A stretch of 64,000 bases of DNA from Hofstenia miamia (taxonomy: Eukaryota; Xenacoelomorpha; Acoela), in the NCBI GenBank assembly GCA_004352715.1, contig SCFE01000109.1, positions 857,800 to 921,799 on the forward strand. Reading direction: 5' to 3'. Both the position numbers and the translations under genes were made by a program. Shown piece by piece: positions 1 through 11,767 of the stretch (within the stretch, counting starts at the first letter, position 1; every line of letters starts with the position of its first letter). The notes under the pieces are model-generated. The model did no database searches, was not told where the DNA came from, and saw only the letters and a list, made by a program, of their open reading frames with translations.

Positions 1-313
1 TTCTAGTTAATTTCAAAGCTATTTATTTAAAATTTCTAAAGTACCTGCCGATTTTGAATTTCAAATAATTCTTCTGCCAATATGGCTGTTCATACGTAAG
101 CCTTACTTCACTCCTAGCAATTTGTCAAATGTTACTTGATCGGCTAACAAGTTTCTCTTAATTTGCACAATATTGTAGCTTAGTTGCATCTTTACAAAAT
201 GAATAGAATCATAACTAAATTTTACAATAATATTTTTGATTGTATTTAATCACTATAATCGTTTGACCTTAATCCTTCTTTTGTTGCAGCTATTATTTTG
301 GGATGATGCTACA
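1..313 (-). mobile_element. LTR-A, 5' (U3) part, minus orientation, cut by window edge
   Basis: The minus strand reads TGTAGCATCATCC inward from 313. The family's AACAGGTAC box appears reversed near 40-50 (AAAGTACCTG), next to the conserved CCATNTTGGCAGA stretch. The R/U5 half lies left of the window. Bases 314-317 (CTAT) would be one half of a 4-bp target duplication. The LTR appears to have landed in the third ORF of another LTR element, whose reading frame begins immediately at 313. Confidence 0.75.
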
Positions 314-826
314 CTATTGACATTATTCCCTTTGTCATAGATGCCTCCCGTCGCCCCAAAATTAATACTATCATTGGTTACGACTCCAGAATGATGGAAA
401 GTTTGAGTCATTTATATTGGCGCAGCACCGTTCACACCTTTTTCGATGATGACTTCAACATATACAACTTGTGCCAATTCTTGAACAGTGGTAAAACAAT
501 TGATAGCTTCGAGTGCGTGAACGTCGATTTTCAAAACCTCCTCTTCATTTACTTCTTATGCATAACTGAAATACAAACAGAGGATATAATGGAACAGGTA
601 GAAATTGCTTACCGCATTGCCAAGGTTCTTCAGCTTTATGAGCGGTTCTACAATACATTTACCAGGCAGTTGAATAACCTTAGGAGAAGTACTTATGCAG
701 ATAACCCGAGAGGCACACTACACGGAAGTCCAAACATGGGATGGTGAACTTGCTACAAAGATGATTGTGGCCACCCAAAACATTGTTTCTGGGCCAGCAC
801 TTCAACTGCTATCTGAAAATTAATTT
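307..826 (+). pseudogene. third ORF (post-pol) fragment of a Ty3-like element
   Basis: A frame open from 307 runs to a stop at 745-747. Near 720 the coding signal shifts to another frame that ends at a stop near 822. It resembles the fragment at 13.7 kb: LQLYERFYNTF here, LHLYEKFYQIF there. The start (TIDIIPFVID) resembles IPIVID in the minus-strand element near 44.35 kb. The fragment ends just before a polypurine tract and an LTR, so it is the last gene of the internal region. I do not recognise a domain. An env-like protein is possible because of position only. The upstream part was separated by the LTR-A insertion at 1-313. Confidence 0.5.
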
Positions 827-841
827 GAGCAAAGAGGGGCA
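826..841 (+). promoter_or_regulatory. polypurine tract of LTR element
   Basis: GAGCAAAGAGGGG followed by CA lies directly before an LTR starting TGTAGAG. This is the expected plus-strand primer site at the 3' end of the internal region. Confidence 0.65.
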
Positions 842-2200
842 TGTAGAGTCGCTCGGGGACTTTTGTTGATTTTATTTTTTAAAATTTATTCTGTATTTCT
901 TGTATTTCTACGTCACTCTGACGTCAATATTTATTTTCGATCTCAGGTTGCTATTGCTAATTTGATGTCCCCTCGATGGTGCTTATTTTTGCTCAAATTG
1001 AATTTTGCAAGGGAAAAGAATTTGATCATGTTAAACTACGTTGACATCTGATTATTGTAAACAAAGGCAGGTAATAGTTAAACATTTGTATAAAACCTGA
1101 GAGAAATGTAGTGATAGCTTAATAGATTTTATCTACTCTCAACTGCTGTCTTTACTGTTGTATTTTCTATTTATTTATTATCTTTATGAAACTTACTGCT
1201 TAAGATCGGTGACAATTCGGGAGTGCTTTCACTAGCACGGGGCAACAAGTTGCTTCTGGGGGTCTGTTGATTACCCAGTCCGAATTGTGGACTCATTAAG
1301 TTACNNNNNNNNNNNNNNNNNNNNNNNNNNNNNNNNNNNNNNNNNNNNNNNNNNNNNNNNNNNNNNNNNNNNNNNNNNNNNNNNNNNNNNNNNNNNNNNN
1401 NNNNNNNNNNNNNNNNNNNNNNNNNNNNNNNNNNNNNNNNNNNNNNNNNNNNNNNNNNNNNNNNNNNNNNNNNNNNNNNNNNNNNNNNNNNNNNNNNNNN
1501 NNNNNNNNNNNNNNNNNNNNNNNNNNNNNNNNNNNNNNNNNNNNNNNNNNNNNNNNNNNNNNNNNNNNNNNNNNNNNNNNNNNNNNNNNNNNNNNNNNNN
1601 NNNNNNNNNNNNNNNNNNNNNNNNNNNNNNNNNNNNNNNNNNNNNNNNNNNNNNNNNNNNNNNNNNNNNNNNNNNNNNNNNNNNNNNNNNNNNNNNNNNN
1701 NNNNNNNNNNNNNNNNNNNNNNNNNNNNNNNNNNNNNNNNNNNNNNNNNNNNNNNNNNNNNNNNNNNGTAGTTCAACACGTACATGCACTTATAAAACCT
1801 AATACTGTGATGATACCATGCCGTTGGCTAGCACGAATATCTGGCAATTACAGATTATTTAATAGTGAGCTGAGAGATAACAATGAAAATGAGAGTTTGT
1901 ATTTTCTGAAGTGAGATAGAAATTAAGCAAGTGAGACAAATAGGGTAGCACCAGTCAATAGGTTAAGCACTTTACTTTTGGATGCTCTGCTTCGGCTGGA
2001 AGCCATAGGAATTGGTCATCTTGGATCTTACCTAAAGTAGTTTTGTTACTTGGATGAATTACCAATGTTACATCTATAAGTTATAAGCTCTATGTTATTC
2101 TTTTTTCCGGAATCGTGGCTGTTCTGTAAACGCTATTCAAACCTTCTGCAGAGTCAATTAAGTTTCTAGTTAAGTTTCCCTACCAGCCCACGATTCTACA
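842..2200 (+). mobile_element. LTR-B-type 3' LTR, with a 463-base gap inside
   Basis: It begins TGTAGAGTCGC directly after a polypurine tract and ends CCCACGATTCTACA. A CAGGTAA box (about 1068) and a TATAAAA box (about 1093) stand in the order seen in the other LTRs. CpG dinucleotides are retained, which suggests a fairly young insertion. Bases 1305-1767 are unsequenced. To the right, the sequence resumes inside an older LTR-A in opposite orientation, so this element was inserted into that LTR. Confidence 0.7.
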
Positions 2201-2534
2201 ATAAGATTTTCAAAGAATTTACTTCAACAACTTCCAAAATGATTTCTTGCATATTTATAGTTAACTTTTAAAAAGTACCTGTCATTTGAAATTCAAATTT
2301 ATATCATCCGCCAAAAATGGCTAAAAATAATGGAATTGAATTCGCCCACTTCGTTTGGACAAATTCAACAACAAGTACTAATTTGCTATATTAATACTTA
2401 GTTGCATTTACAAAGATAATCTGATAATTAAACTTAAATTATTTTTTAATTACTAATCATAATTTGATCTTAGTTTTGACTAATCATCTGATCTTCTTTC
2501 TTCATTAGCAGCTTATGCTTTGGATTATGCTACA
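2201..2534 (-). mobile_element. LTR-A remnant (U3/promoter half), minus orientation
   Basis: Reversed AACAGGTACTTTT and TATAAATA boxes occur around 2255-2280, with the reversed GGCTAAAAATAATGGAA block near 2320. It ends GGATTATGCTACA at 2534. The missing half would lie to the left of the element ending at 2200, i.e. it was split by that insertion. To its right stands a decayed gag in plus orientation, so this LTR is not that gag's own 5' LTR. Confidence 0.75.
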
Positions 2535-2559
2535 GTACCACTACAAACCAGATGAAAGA

Positions 2560-3575
2560 ATGACTAAAGGAAAAAAGGCAGTGCAAAGAAAACAGAACTC
2601 AGTGTAGTAACCCCCCAGAGAATAGAACAATTACAGATAACATTTAAACAGATTGAGCAACAGAGTGAAATTATTTTAAACAAAATCAAGACAGACATGG
2701 AAATGAGCAAACTACTCCAAAATGAGATTAAAATGCTGACTCAACAATTATCAGAATCTAACAGAAGATTCCTGAAACAAAATCAGCAATGGTAAGAAAA
2801 AAATCAGCAATTAGAAAGAGAGAACAGACAGCTGATAGAAGATAACAATATACAATCAGAAGAGCTTGTGCAACTAAGAGACAAATTGAGATTAATACAA
2901 TTGAACAAAGAGGAAAATCGAGGGAACATACAGACCCACAAAATAGAGTTTTGAATGAGGAAAGAGAGTGAGTTACAAGCACCACCCATGACAGCAGACA
3001 GAAGAACAAGATATGAGGAATTGGACAAAGAAATGGATGCAGATAAGCAGAAATTCATAAACAAAATTACAAGAGCAGTGATCACCCAGTTACAGGAGGA
3101 GGACACAATTAGAAATCACAAAAAACCAAGGTACAAAAGTTTGATATTACCACCGAATATAACTAATGACACTATACCCTGCAAGGAAACGCTACCAAAA
3201 TTCAATGGGAGGGTACATGGATATAATCCAACATTTGTCAAAAGGTTGCAAATGTTTGAGATCACGATGACAGAAAGAAAAGTGAGCCAGCAAGACTCCT
3301 GCTGCACCTGATGGGAACAGCCTACCATCACTATTTGTTACTAGATACAGAGACAAAAAGGAATTACGAACTACTTATAGGCAATTTCATAGATTATTAT
3401 GAAAACGAAAGTTTTATAAACCAGTATTGAAAAATCTTAAATGCTACTAAAATGAAGAAAACTGATGACATACAAAACTACATTCAACAAGTTGAGTGAT
3501 TAGTGAAAGAAAACAAATACTCAAAATATGATCTGTTCTCACATATATGCAAAGGATGTAAACAACTGTGCTTAA
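2560..3575 (+). pseudogene. gag: decayed gag of Ty3-like element
   Basis: It starts near an ATG at 2560 and can be followed with several in-frame stops and frameshifts. First comes a coiled-coil stretch rich in E, K and Q. Then comes the capsid-like block: LPKFNGRVHGYNPTF here, LPKFTGRVDNYSPTF in the intact gag at 10154. Homology stops near YDLFSHICKG, where the coding sequence is truncated. Almost no CpG remains. Non-functional. Confidence 0.85.
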
Positions 3576-3701
3576 GCTCCAAGAGAAATAAAGTCTATGA
3601 ATAAAGCTAACAAATATTTAAATAAACATGGCACCAGTACTATGAAACAGGATCTTTCGCCCAACTCTCCATGTTTGTTGTTTGAAGAACAGACTGCTGC
3701 T

Positions 3702-3735
<34 letters not shown>

Positions 3736-4897
3736 NNNNNNNNNNNNNNNNNNNNNNNNNNNNNNNNNNNNNNNNNNNNNNNNNNNNNNNNNNNNNNNNN
3801 NNNNNNNNNNNNNNNNNNNNNNNNNNNNNNNNNNNNNNNNNNNNNNNNNNNNNNNNNNNNNNNNNNNNNNNNNNNNNNNNNNNNNNNNNNNNNNNNNNNN
3901 NNNNNNNNNNNNNNNNNNNNNNNNNNNNNNNNNNNNNNNNNNNNNNNNNNNNNNNNNNNNNNNNNNNNNNNNNNNNNNNNNNNNNNNNNNNNNNNNNNNN
4001 NNNNNNNNNNNNNNNNNNNNNNNNNNNNNNNNNNNNNNNNNNNNNNNNNNNNNNNNNNNNNNNNNNNNNNNNNNNNNNNNNNNNNNNNNNNNNNNNNNNN
4101 NNNNNNNNNNNNNNNNNNNNNNNNNNNNNNNNNNNNNNNNNNNNNNNNNNNNNNNNNNNNNNNNNNNNNNNNNNNNNNNNNNNNNNNNNNNNNNNNNNNN
4201 NNNNNNNNNNNNNNNNNNNNNNNNNNNNNNNNNNNNNNNNNNNNNNNNNNNNNNNNNNNNNNNNNNNNNNNNNNNNNNNNNNNNNNNNNNNNNNNNNNNN
4301 NNNNNNNNNNNNNNNNNNNNNNNNNNNNNNNNNNNNNNNNNNNNNNNNNNNNNNNNNNNNNNNNNNNNNNNNNNTATATATATATATATATGCAGAGGTG
4401 TCTATCTGGTCTGGTTGTAGCAAATCCAAGAACTAATGCATAATTGTTTGATGTGGAATGGAAAGCATGCAATAAATGATTAAATTTAGAGTTTTGAGAA
4501 TATTTATAAGCATATTAGCAGGCTTGGTGTCTGTGAGCTATTTATGCATACATTGCTGAAAATAATATCTTTAAATTCATGCAATTCATGTCTTGCCTTA
4601 CAACATCAATTTTATAGGGCTTAATATTATTTTAAATACAATAATAATTTATGCATAACATGTGCTCTCATAAAAGAAAACTGCTTTAAATAATTAATTA
4701 ATCATTATTGAATGCATCTGCTTAGGAAAAGTGGAACAAATATAGCCATTAAGTATTAGGCCTCAGAGAATTTGGAAGTATAATAACAAATATAAAGAAT
4801 TGGATAGTATGCTGCTGCAATTTAATGGTATTAAAATCAGTAATAATTTAAGATTAGTATTGGAATCCAAAAAATGTATATAATTTTTTTCATTTAG
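3576..4897. other. (TA)n-flanked assembly gap and unannotated AT-rich DNA
   Basis: A (TA)n run at about 3703-3735 leads into a 639-base gap (3736-4374), which resumes in (TA)n at 4375-4391. I see no gene or recognisable repeat from 4392 to 4897. Confidence 0.8.
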
Positions 4898-6040
4898 TGT
4901 AGCATCATCCAAAACAAATCAAAAATAAGCTGCAAACGTTGAGCAGAGTGAGAATAAGATCAAAGAAACGATGATTAGAAACATTGTATTTAGATCAATT
5001 AGATTAATTTAGATTTATTTGTATTATGCAACCAAGAAATAACATGTGTCAAAAAAGAGAGATTAGTATCAGTTGATAAAAATACTTTTGGCAAAACAAG
5101 GGGGCAAAATTGCTTCCATTATTTTTAGCCGCCATCTTGGCAGAAGAAAAGTTTAAATTTGAAATCAACAGGTACTTTTCTGGAATTAATATAAATATGA
5201 ATTAGATACTGTAAGCAATTGATAAAGAATTTTATTCAGAATTCTTATTTTGTTCTACTATAATGGTTTGAATATTTAATATGATGTCGAGCTAATCAAG
5301 TGGTGTTTAGTAGTGGTCTTGATCCATCACAGAGAACGATTCAAGGGTCCCTGTGCCAGACTATGAAAGTGCATATAAGTTATGTATAGGGGTTTTTCTC
5401 TCGATTAGTTGACTAGTGATCACTTACTACATGTATTAAAATAACTACAAACAAACAGTTGGATGACTGAAACTTAGGAAATACATTAATACTATTTTAG
5501 ATCCAAATTAGTGACCAATAAATGACTGATAAAGTGACTGTACATGTATTAATTTATAAATGTAGTTTAGGAAGCTGCACAAAACTAATATATTTAGAAA
5601 AAGCAATATATTTCAGTAATGGCTACATGTAATACCAAACGAGCAGCTAGTAACAAGTCAGGTTGCAAACAGATAAAACACTTTTACAAAATAAAGTTTA
5701 AGTCGAGTTGTGTCATGTCTTGAGTATGCACTGAGCTAGGATAAGGTACACATAAATCATATCAATGAGCTGAGGCGTGGAACTCAATCAAGTGGAACAC
5801 TGAAGGAGTTAGTGAAACTGGATGTGGAGATCAGCTTTGGGCAGATGCCCACTATTGATCACTGGAGAAATTACTGCATGGCTTCATCACCTAAATAGTG
5901 AACAGTTAAAACTAGTTACGGTATGTTAACAGAAATAAGAGCCAAGCAGTAGATAATTAGGTAAATCCCTACCCACATAAATACAACTAGTGTTATACAG
6001 TAGCAAGAGATAAACAGTAATGATGCCTGGTAATGATGCT
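4898..6040 (+). mobile_element. solo LTR-A
   Basis: It starts TGTAGCATCATCC, with the CAGGTACTTTT box near 5170 and a TATAAATA box near 5190. Downstream is the conserved GTGTTTAGTAGTGGT stretch near 5305. TTAG flanks both sides (4894-4897 and 6041-6044), a plausible 4-bp target duplication. The last few bases of the LTR (expected ACA) are eroded. No internal coding sequence adjoins it. Confidence 0.75.
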
Positions 6041-6044
6041 TTAG

Positions 6045-8617
6045 TGGAAAGGCTACTGATATGTAGATGTTAGGTGTCCCTCTTAGACAGCAAAGGCTAG
6101 CCAAATTGTATTGTTTGCTTGCTTAAATATTATATGGAAAGCATTTTCTACAGTTAACTGTTTTGTGTACTGAACTGCAATTTTTTACAAGAAAATAAAT
6201 AATAATGTATTTAAGCATTCCATTCTCTTATTCTACATTTCATAGCAATTATTAATTTTAACAGTTTGCTACATATAGTGCATATTAAATTTGAGAACCA
6301 TTAGCCTCAGCTCTAAAGAATATTTAATGCTACATTTTCAGAAATTCTGTTTCTTGGAATGATGAACGTCATAAATATTAATAGGACAGAGGTTGAAGCA
6401 AGTTTGAGATACTTCTGATAGGTTCATAAAATCAATGAGAAATCGATGTGTAGGAAACTTAAATACATATTTAAAATTGACTAAAACATGTTGATATTAA
6501 TGCTATGCAAAGCTATGGATCAACAATGATTTCAATTCAGTGATATAGCCATAGTTTCTATTTAGAAATGGAAAGACAAGAGAGCTATTTCACAAAGGTC
6601 TGTTTTTAACCACGTTTGTGATGTGGCTGACTACTAGGTTGGATGAAATATTTTGCTTCATTTATTGGATTAGAAATGGAGATGGACCTAAAATTTTCAA
6701 GATGTAAGTAATTCAGATGCTGTATCACATAAAATAATATAAGATAAGAAAAAAAAATATTTTTACTCTGAAATAATAACATGCATGTAAATTAATGCAT
6801 TTCTTTTAAAAAGAAAATGTTTTTTTGTAGCAATATTATTCATTCTCCTATTTTTTGTTGTTTATCAGGTATTTGAGTCTCTTTGAGAAAATTTTAGAAT
6901 GCTGTTTCAGTTTATTGAATCATTTATTAACTGAAAATTTTGAAATACAACAAATTATTTGATGAAGTATAACTTAGTATGCATTTGCTATTCATTTTAA
7001 AAAGCTTTAGTGATTCCAATAAAAATTATTTGACATAAGTGAACAACAATGCCACTTTATAGTACCATTGCATTAAAACACAGATTCTTTAGAGTGAAGG
7101 AAGCATTATAAATTATGATATTCAATCAAATAGAATTTATTATATTTTGTTTAATGTATAGGAGACTGATAAGGAGCCTACTTATTTCTTATGATTTAAT
7201 GCAAATTGACATATTTCAGGTGGACAGACTAATGCACTAATTAAGTTCTTTTCTCTGTATGAAAGGAGATGTCAGATTGCAAATAAGGCTTTCTATAAAA
7301 TATTTTACCAACATTATATTCACTAATATTATTTGAATGTTAGCTATATTTAGACCAAATTATGCCATCCAGACATGTTTTAAGCAATATAATTTATATA
7401 TTTACTGAGGAAAAACCATAAAACACCATTTTTTATGCTGGCACATTAATTTGCATTCAGGATAATTCATCTAAAAATAGCATACTTCCAATGAAATTCA
7501 GATAGTTGGACAGTCTTTAGAAGTCTATCATAGGCGTCTGTCCATAAATATATTAATGTCTGTGTACTAGTATATGGACATCATAAGCATTTTTGATTAA
7601 GTGATCACAAAATATCTACTAATGCTTGCATTTTGTGATTACTATAAATCAAACTTTATACAAACAAATCAATGAATAACAGTAGAACATCATGCCATTT
7701 AAGATTAGAACAAGCATACCTATTTCAAACAAAATTTGAATTTTTGAAATATTTGAGTTACATATGCATAGAGATTGAAGAAATAAATAATAACTATTAC
7801 AATTACTAAAAGCATAGGTCAGCAAAAAAATACTTACTATAAGCTAAATTTATTTATATCAATTTCTTTTGAATGTTTCTTTTGGTGATTCTGAGTTGAG
7901 TATAGTTTTTGAAATTATTAATTCACATATATTTGTATTTCTTAGAATGCTTAAGTTCTATTAAAAAGTTTCATTAAAATAAGAAATTTCATGCATTACT
8001 ACTTACAATGCCTTGTGTAGTTAAAAATTTGTCTTCTGATATTTAAAACCCATATCTCCCACTCACCAAAACTTTTATTGCTACAAGATATTGTAACAGT
8101 TCTGTTAATTACTCTACTTGATACCTTTCTCCAATCAGACCAAAAGCCATCTGTGGGTTTTATTTTACTAAATATTTATTGAAAATATAGGCAAAACTTC
8201 TTGTAATTCACTATTTTACAATTTATTGTATTTTGATATTATAAATTAGATTTCCAATTTTACAGCAAATTCACCATTTGTAGGAGTTCCTTGTATTTTC
8301 AATTTTGATTGTACTTAATTATACTTCTGAAAGAATTGAAAAAAATTTACCCTGTTTATGCAAAGTCATCTTACAAAGTGCATTCTTAGAAACATTAATA
8401 ACAAAAAATATATATTCCAAAAATTAGTGTATTTTTAACCACAATGCACCCCACATCATGTAAATAGAAATTCAAACTTTCAAAATCATTGTAAATGGAA
8501 GAATTCTTTTGATTAGTAGTATTCACAGTCTATAATTATTTCATTATTTGGGTTAAACTATGTAATATTAGCATGCAATTGCCATGGATTCATGTTACAA
8601 TAGCTTAATAATCATAG
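6045..8617. other. AT-rich DNA without recognisable features
   Basis: No open frame, RNA gene or repeat with clear boundaries could be seen. CpG is very scarce and homopolymer and A/T runs are common. Confidence 0.7.
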
Positions 8618-8941
8618 TGTAACATAATCGTAATCTTAGCATATGTGGTCAAATTGAGAAAAAAGAAAGAAGAAACCAAGACTGAATATTGAAATAAAAT
8701 ATTAATTGTAAAAACATATGCATAAGATTAATTAGTTATTTTTGTAAATTTATAATGCAGTAATCTTTTGATATTAATTAATTTGGCGAAACGGCATTAG
8801 ACTAGATCGCTACTGCTAATTAAGTCAGAATTGCGTAATCGGCAGACGAACAGAAATTTAAACGTTCGGAATTGTAAACAAGTGGAATTAGCAGAATTAA
8901 CAGGTACTGGTTAAATATTTGATTGTTGTTAATTCTTTTAC

Positions 8942-8948
8942 TATAAAA
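8942..8948 (+). promoter_or_regulatory. TATA box of LTR promoter
   Basis: TATAAAA stands about 40 bp downstream of the family-wide CAGGTACT box. The same pair in the same order is found in every LTR with a surviving U3 in this window. Confidence 0.6.
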
Positions 8949-9112
8949 AGTGTGTAATCAATCATTTTGTTGATGAATCAAATTTACTGGATTCACTTTG
9001 CGTTTTTGTATCAGGTTATTTTACTTAATACAATGGAAAGCTAAACGTTCGAGCTCTCGGGTATTCAAGACGGTGGTTCACGGATCCAGTTAACGGGTGA
9101 AGTGTATAGCCG

Positions 9113-9628
9113 GTGCTTACCCGAGAAGCTCTTAGGTTAGGTGTAGGAATAGGGGCTTTTACTCGTATTAGCTTTCCTATCGTTCGTTGTTCATATTACA
9201 ACTATTATTACATTATGTTATTACATCTGTTTACATCAAGGAAATTATGGAATCACAAGATCTCTTTGCATTATCTTGGATGTTGTTTATTACGTATAAT
9301 TCTTAGTAGACTGACTGACTATCAATTAATCCCTTTTGCTGTGACCGTATTGATTGTTCACATGTATTCCAGGTCAGCATGTATCTATTTATATGTAAGG
9401 TTATTATATGTACGAACTCATAACAAGCTATTGCACCCCGGTTGCGAGATCTCTTTATTAAACGACCCCGTTGATAACAAGAACAATCAATACACTAAAT
9501 TAATAAGGTATCAAGCATCATCACTATTGTCCTTCCACACACATTTCCATTACACTGAGTCATCCGAACTGTGGTTGGTGTTTCTATCGATGTGTCGGCT
9601 TCGTATGGAAATACTCGTTATAGCGTAA
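9113..9628 (+). CDS. LTR-borne hydrophobic ORF (hypothetical)
   Basis: The frame is open for 171 codons from a GTG; the first ATG is at 9215, giving 137 residues. It lies downstream of the TATA box inside the LTR and would precede gag on the transcript. The protein is rich in L, I, Y and F with several membrane-like stretches. The LTR at 49908-51213 has a 198-codon ORF at the same place, and both share the frame at SFP near the start and at HNKL and NNKNNQ-TKL near the end. A third LTR (46539-47791) keeps part of that frame. The LTR at 21141 does not. No known family recognised; it may be conserved non-coding sequence. Confidence 0.3.
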   Translation: MLTREALRLGVGIGAFTRISFPIVRCSYYNYYYIMLLHLFTSRKLWNHKISLHYLGCCLLRIILSRLTDYQLIPFAVTVLIVHMYSRSACIYLYVRLLYVRTHNKLLHPGCEISLLNDPVDNKNNQYTKLIRYQASSLLSFHTHFHYTESSELWLVFLSMCRLRMEILVIA

Positions 9629-9914
9629 TTCTTCAATTCCTCTTTTGTGCTTTGTTGCAGGTCGGGTAGCGTACCCTGTACTTTGTACACTCTGTCTCGT
9701 GTCTTGGATCTAAAACAACAGTCGTTAGTTTCGCATCAGTATTAGTTGATGAGATAATAAGTCAATTGTATAACGGCTAAAGCAATAGAACAGAAAGAAG
9801 AGAGACAGATACTGGAGTCTGTCACCTACCGTACTACATAAGGAGGAAACAATTGTTATAGCAGCTCCTAAATTAGTTCAGACTTACTAGTATGAAGGTT
9901 GGCGAGATTCTACA

Positions 9915-9930
9915 TGGCGACCGTGACAGG
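9915..9930 (+). promoter_or_regulatory. primer-binding site (tRNA-Arg type)
   Basis: TGGCGACCGTGACAGG directly abuts the LTR end. It is complementary to the 3' end of an arginine tRNA including CCA, as in the mdg1/412 group of Ty3 elements. This fixes the element's 5' end and orientation. Confidence 0.85.
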
Positions 9931-10153
9931 CGCTCGACAGCGCAAAGGAAGATTCAGGAGAAACAATTGTTTTTTTTGAATCGCCTGAATTGGAGGAAAC
10001 CGAAAAGGATTGGAAAACTGGAATGAGTGGAAACTATTAAAGATACCTAGCTAGAAAAAGGAGAAGACAACGAACACTTAACACCTTACCAGAGCTTCTA
10101 ATTAATGGAGAAAGTGAACAACTGGAAAGAATACCCTAAGCTAAGAAAGAAAA
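9931..10153 (+). other. retrotransposon leader (5' untranslated region)
   Basis: 223 bp between the primer-binding site and the gag ATG. It presumably holds packaging signals. No ORF of note. Confidence 0.6.
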
Positions 10154-11767
10154 ATGGTTCACTCGAAAAAGAAAACGAAAACTAAGGCTAGAACCCAGAA
10201 AACTCCCCAAATGAGGAATACCCCCGGAAACCCAGATGAAAACGTGTCCCTAGCTGAAAGCGAACAGTCCCCAATTGAGCAAATACTTCAACCGGCAGAG
10301 TTGAGTAATGAACTTACGACAATTCAATTGATGGAAGTAATTGAAAACAATACAAAAGAAAGGCAACAGTTGACAAAACAGATCGAGAAATTAATCGAAA
10401 GGGTTAGAGAGGTTGAAATAAAACACGCCGAAAAAGAAAGGCTAATAGATGAAATTAAAGAAGATACAAGTCTCCGACTAACCGAGCAGAGAAACTTGTT
10501 CCAAAATCAAATTGAACAATTGACGGAGGTAAATAAAGACATAAAACTACAAAGTGACCGTTTACAGAAAATGATAACAGAGTTACACGAAGAAAATGTT
10601 AATTTAAGAGAAGAGAACATAATGAAGCAGTTGGAAATTGACAATTTGAAAGACGAAATAAGACTAACTGAATTGAAAAAAAGTGAAGTAACGACGATAG
10701 AGAACGTGGTAATAGAAAAACCGCAGGAATTAAACACAGCGGCACCACAGGATGAGTCGCAAATGGATGAGTATAAAGCATGTCAAAATGAAGAAGAGTT
10801 TATAAAAAAGTTAGTACAAAATGTGACGAAACAAGTAAAGTCTAATTGTGAGAAAACAATCGAAAGTAAACCAATCTTTAAGGAGACGATATTATCCGAG
10901 GAAGACGATAATGATACGTCAGTATGTAAAGCGGTGTTACCGAAATTCACTGGAAGAGTGGATAATTACTCACCAACATTCAATGAAAGGTTGGAGATAT
11001 TTGAAATGAGTATGAAGGAGAGAAAAGTTACGCAACAAAGAGCGGCAGCAAGATTCCCGCTATATTTAACAGGAGTGGCGTATCAACATTATTTAGTACT
11101 GGATACACAAACAAAAATGGACTACAAAAAACTAATAGGGGAATACCAGCAGTACTATGATGATGAGAGCTTTAAAAGCCAATATCGGATGTTACTAAAT
11201 GGAATGAAAATGAATACTAGGGACGATTTAAGGAATTACATGTCTCAAGTTGAAAGATTGCTGAAGCTTAGTTCGAGAGAACAGCAATATTCGAAATATG
11301 ACTTGTTTGCACATATCAGTAAAGGACTGCCGGAGGCAATTCGAACACAATTCCAAATTAAATGCGATGCGGACGATTCATTAGATAGAATGATTAGGAA
11401 AGGACTTGCAATACAGATAACAATGGAGAGTAACGCAAGAATCAATGAGAAATCGACGATTGGAAAATCAATGACAAATCGAATGCCACCTATGTTCACT
11501 AAACCTGTGAATAAACAAGTAATCAAGAAATCGGGAGAAGATCTAGTAAAGATCAAGTTGAAAGACGGCACAATAAAACAAATAAAAAGGAAAGATCTGA
11601 AATGCCAAATGTGTGGTAACAAGGGGCACACAAAGAAATTCTGCAAAAGACAGATAAATTGGATAGAGGAAGAAGACGCATACTTTGATGAAGAAGACTT
11701 AATAGAAAATGAAGAAGAACAGGAAGAGGAAGAAGTCGAATCGATGGAGATGGAAAATTTAAACTAG
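10154..11767 (+). CDS. gag: Gag polyprotein, intact
   Basis: 537 codons, fully open, with a basic N-terminus (KKKTKTKAR). A long coiled coil lies at roughly residues 60-190. A capsid-like region follows at about 260-410, starting with the PKFTGRV block. A single CCHC knuckle at residues 484-497 (CQMCGNKGHTKKFC) would bind genomic RNA. The C-terminal tail is strongly acidic. Gag would form the virus-like particle in the cytoplasm. ATG 10154 is the first good start after the leader. The pol frame overlaps the 3' end in -1 phase. Decayed paralogues at 2.56 and 23.15 kb align throughout. CpG content is much higher than in those copies, so this insertion is young. Confidence 0.92.
   Translation: MVHSKKKTKTKARTQKTPQMRNTPGNPDENVSLAESEQSPIEQILQPAELSNELTTIQLMEVIENNTKERQQLTKQIEKLIERVREVEIKHAEKERLIDEIKEDTSLRLTEQRNLFQNQIEQLTEVNKDIKLQSDRLQKMITELHEENVNLREENIMKQLEIDNLKDEIRLTELKKSEVTTIENVVIEKPQELNTAAPQDESQMDEYKACQNEEEFIKKLVQNVTKQVKSNCEKTIESKPIFKETILSEEDDNDTSVCKAVLPKFTGRVDNYSPTFNERLEIFEMSMKERKVTQQRAAARFPLYLTGVAYQHYLVLDTQTKMDYKKLIGEYQQYYDDESFKSQYRMLLNGMKMNTRDDLRNYMSQVERLLKLSSREQQYSKYDLFAHISKGLPEAIRTQFQIKCDADDSLDRMIRKGLAIQITMESNARINEKSTIGKSMTNRMPPMFTKPVNKQVIKKSGEDLVKIKLKDGTIKQIKRKDLKCQMCGNKGHTKKFCKRQINWIEEEDAYFDEEDLIENEEEQEEEEVESMEMENLN

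Larger units (their letters stand above)
8618..9914 (+). mobile_element. LTR-B, 5' LTR of the best Ty3-like element
   Basis: 1297 bp. It begins TGTAACATAATCG and ends GGCGAGATTCTACA immediately before the primer-binding site, which fixes the orientation. The AACAGGTACT box is near 8900 and TATAAAA at 8942-8948. CpG is abundant compared with surrounding DNA. It resembles the solo LTRs at 49908-51213 and 46539-47791. The LTR following the internal region (15173) is not the same type. Confidence 0.88.

Noticed and set aside
1171-1802. Open frames across the gap at 1305-1767
   Set aside because: They consist almost wholly of N codons; the same holds for frames across the gaps at 3736, 15834, 24127 and 36255.
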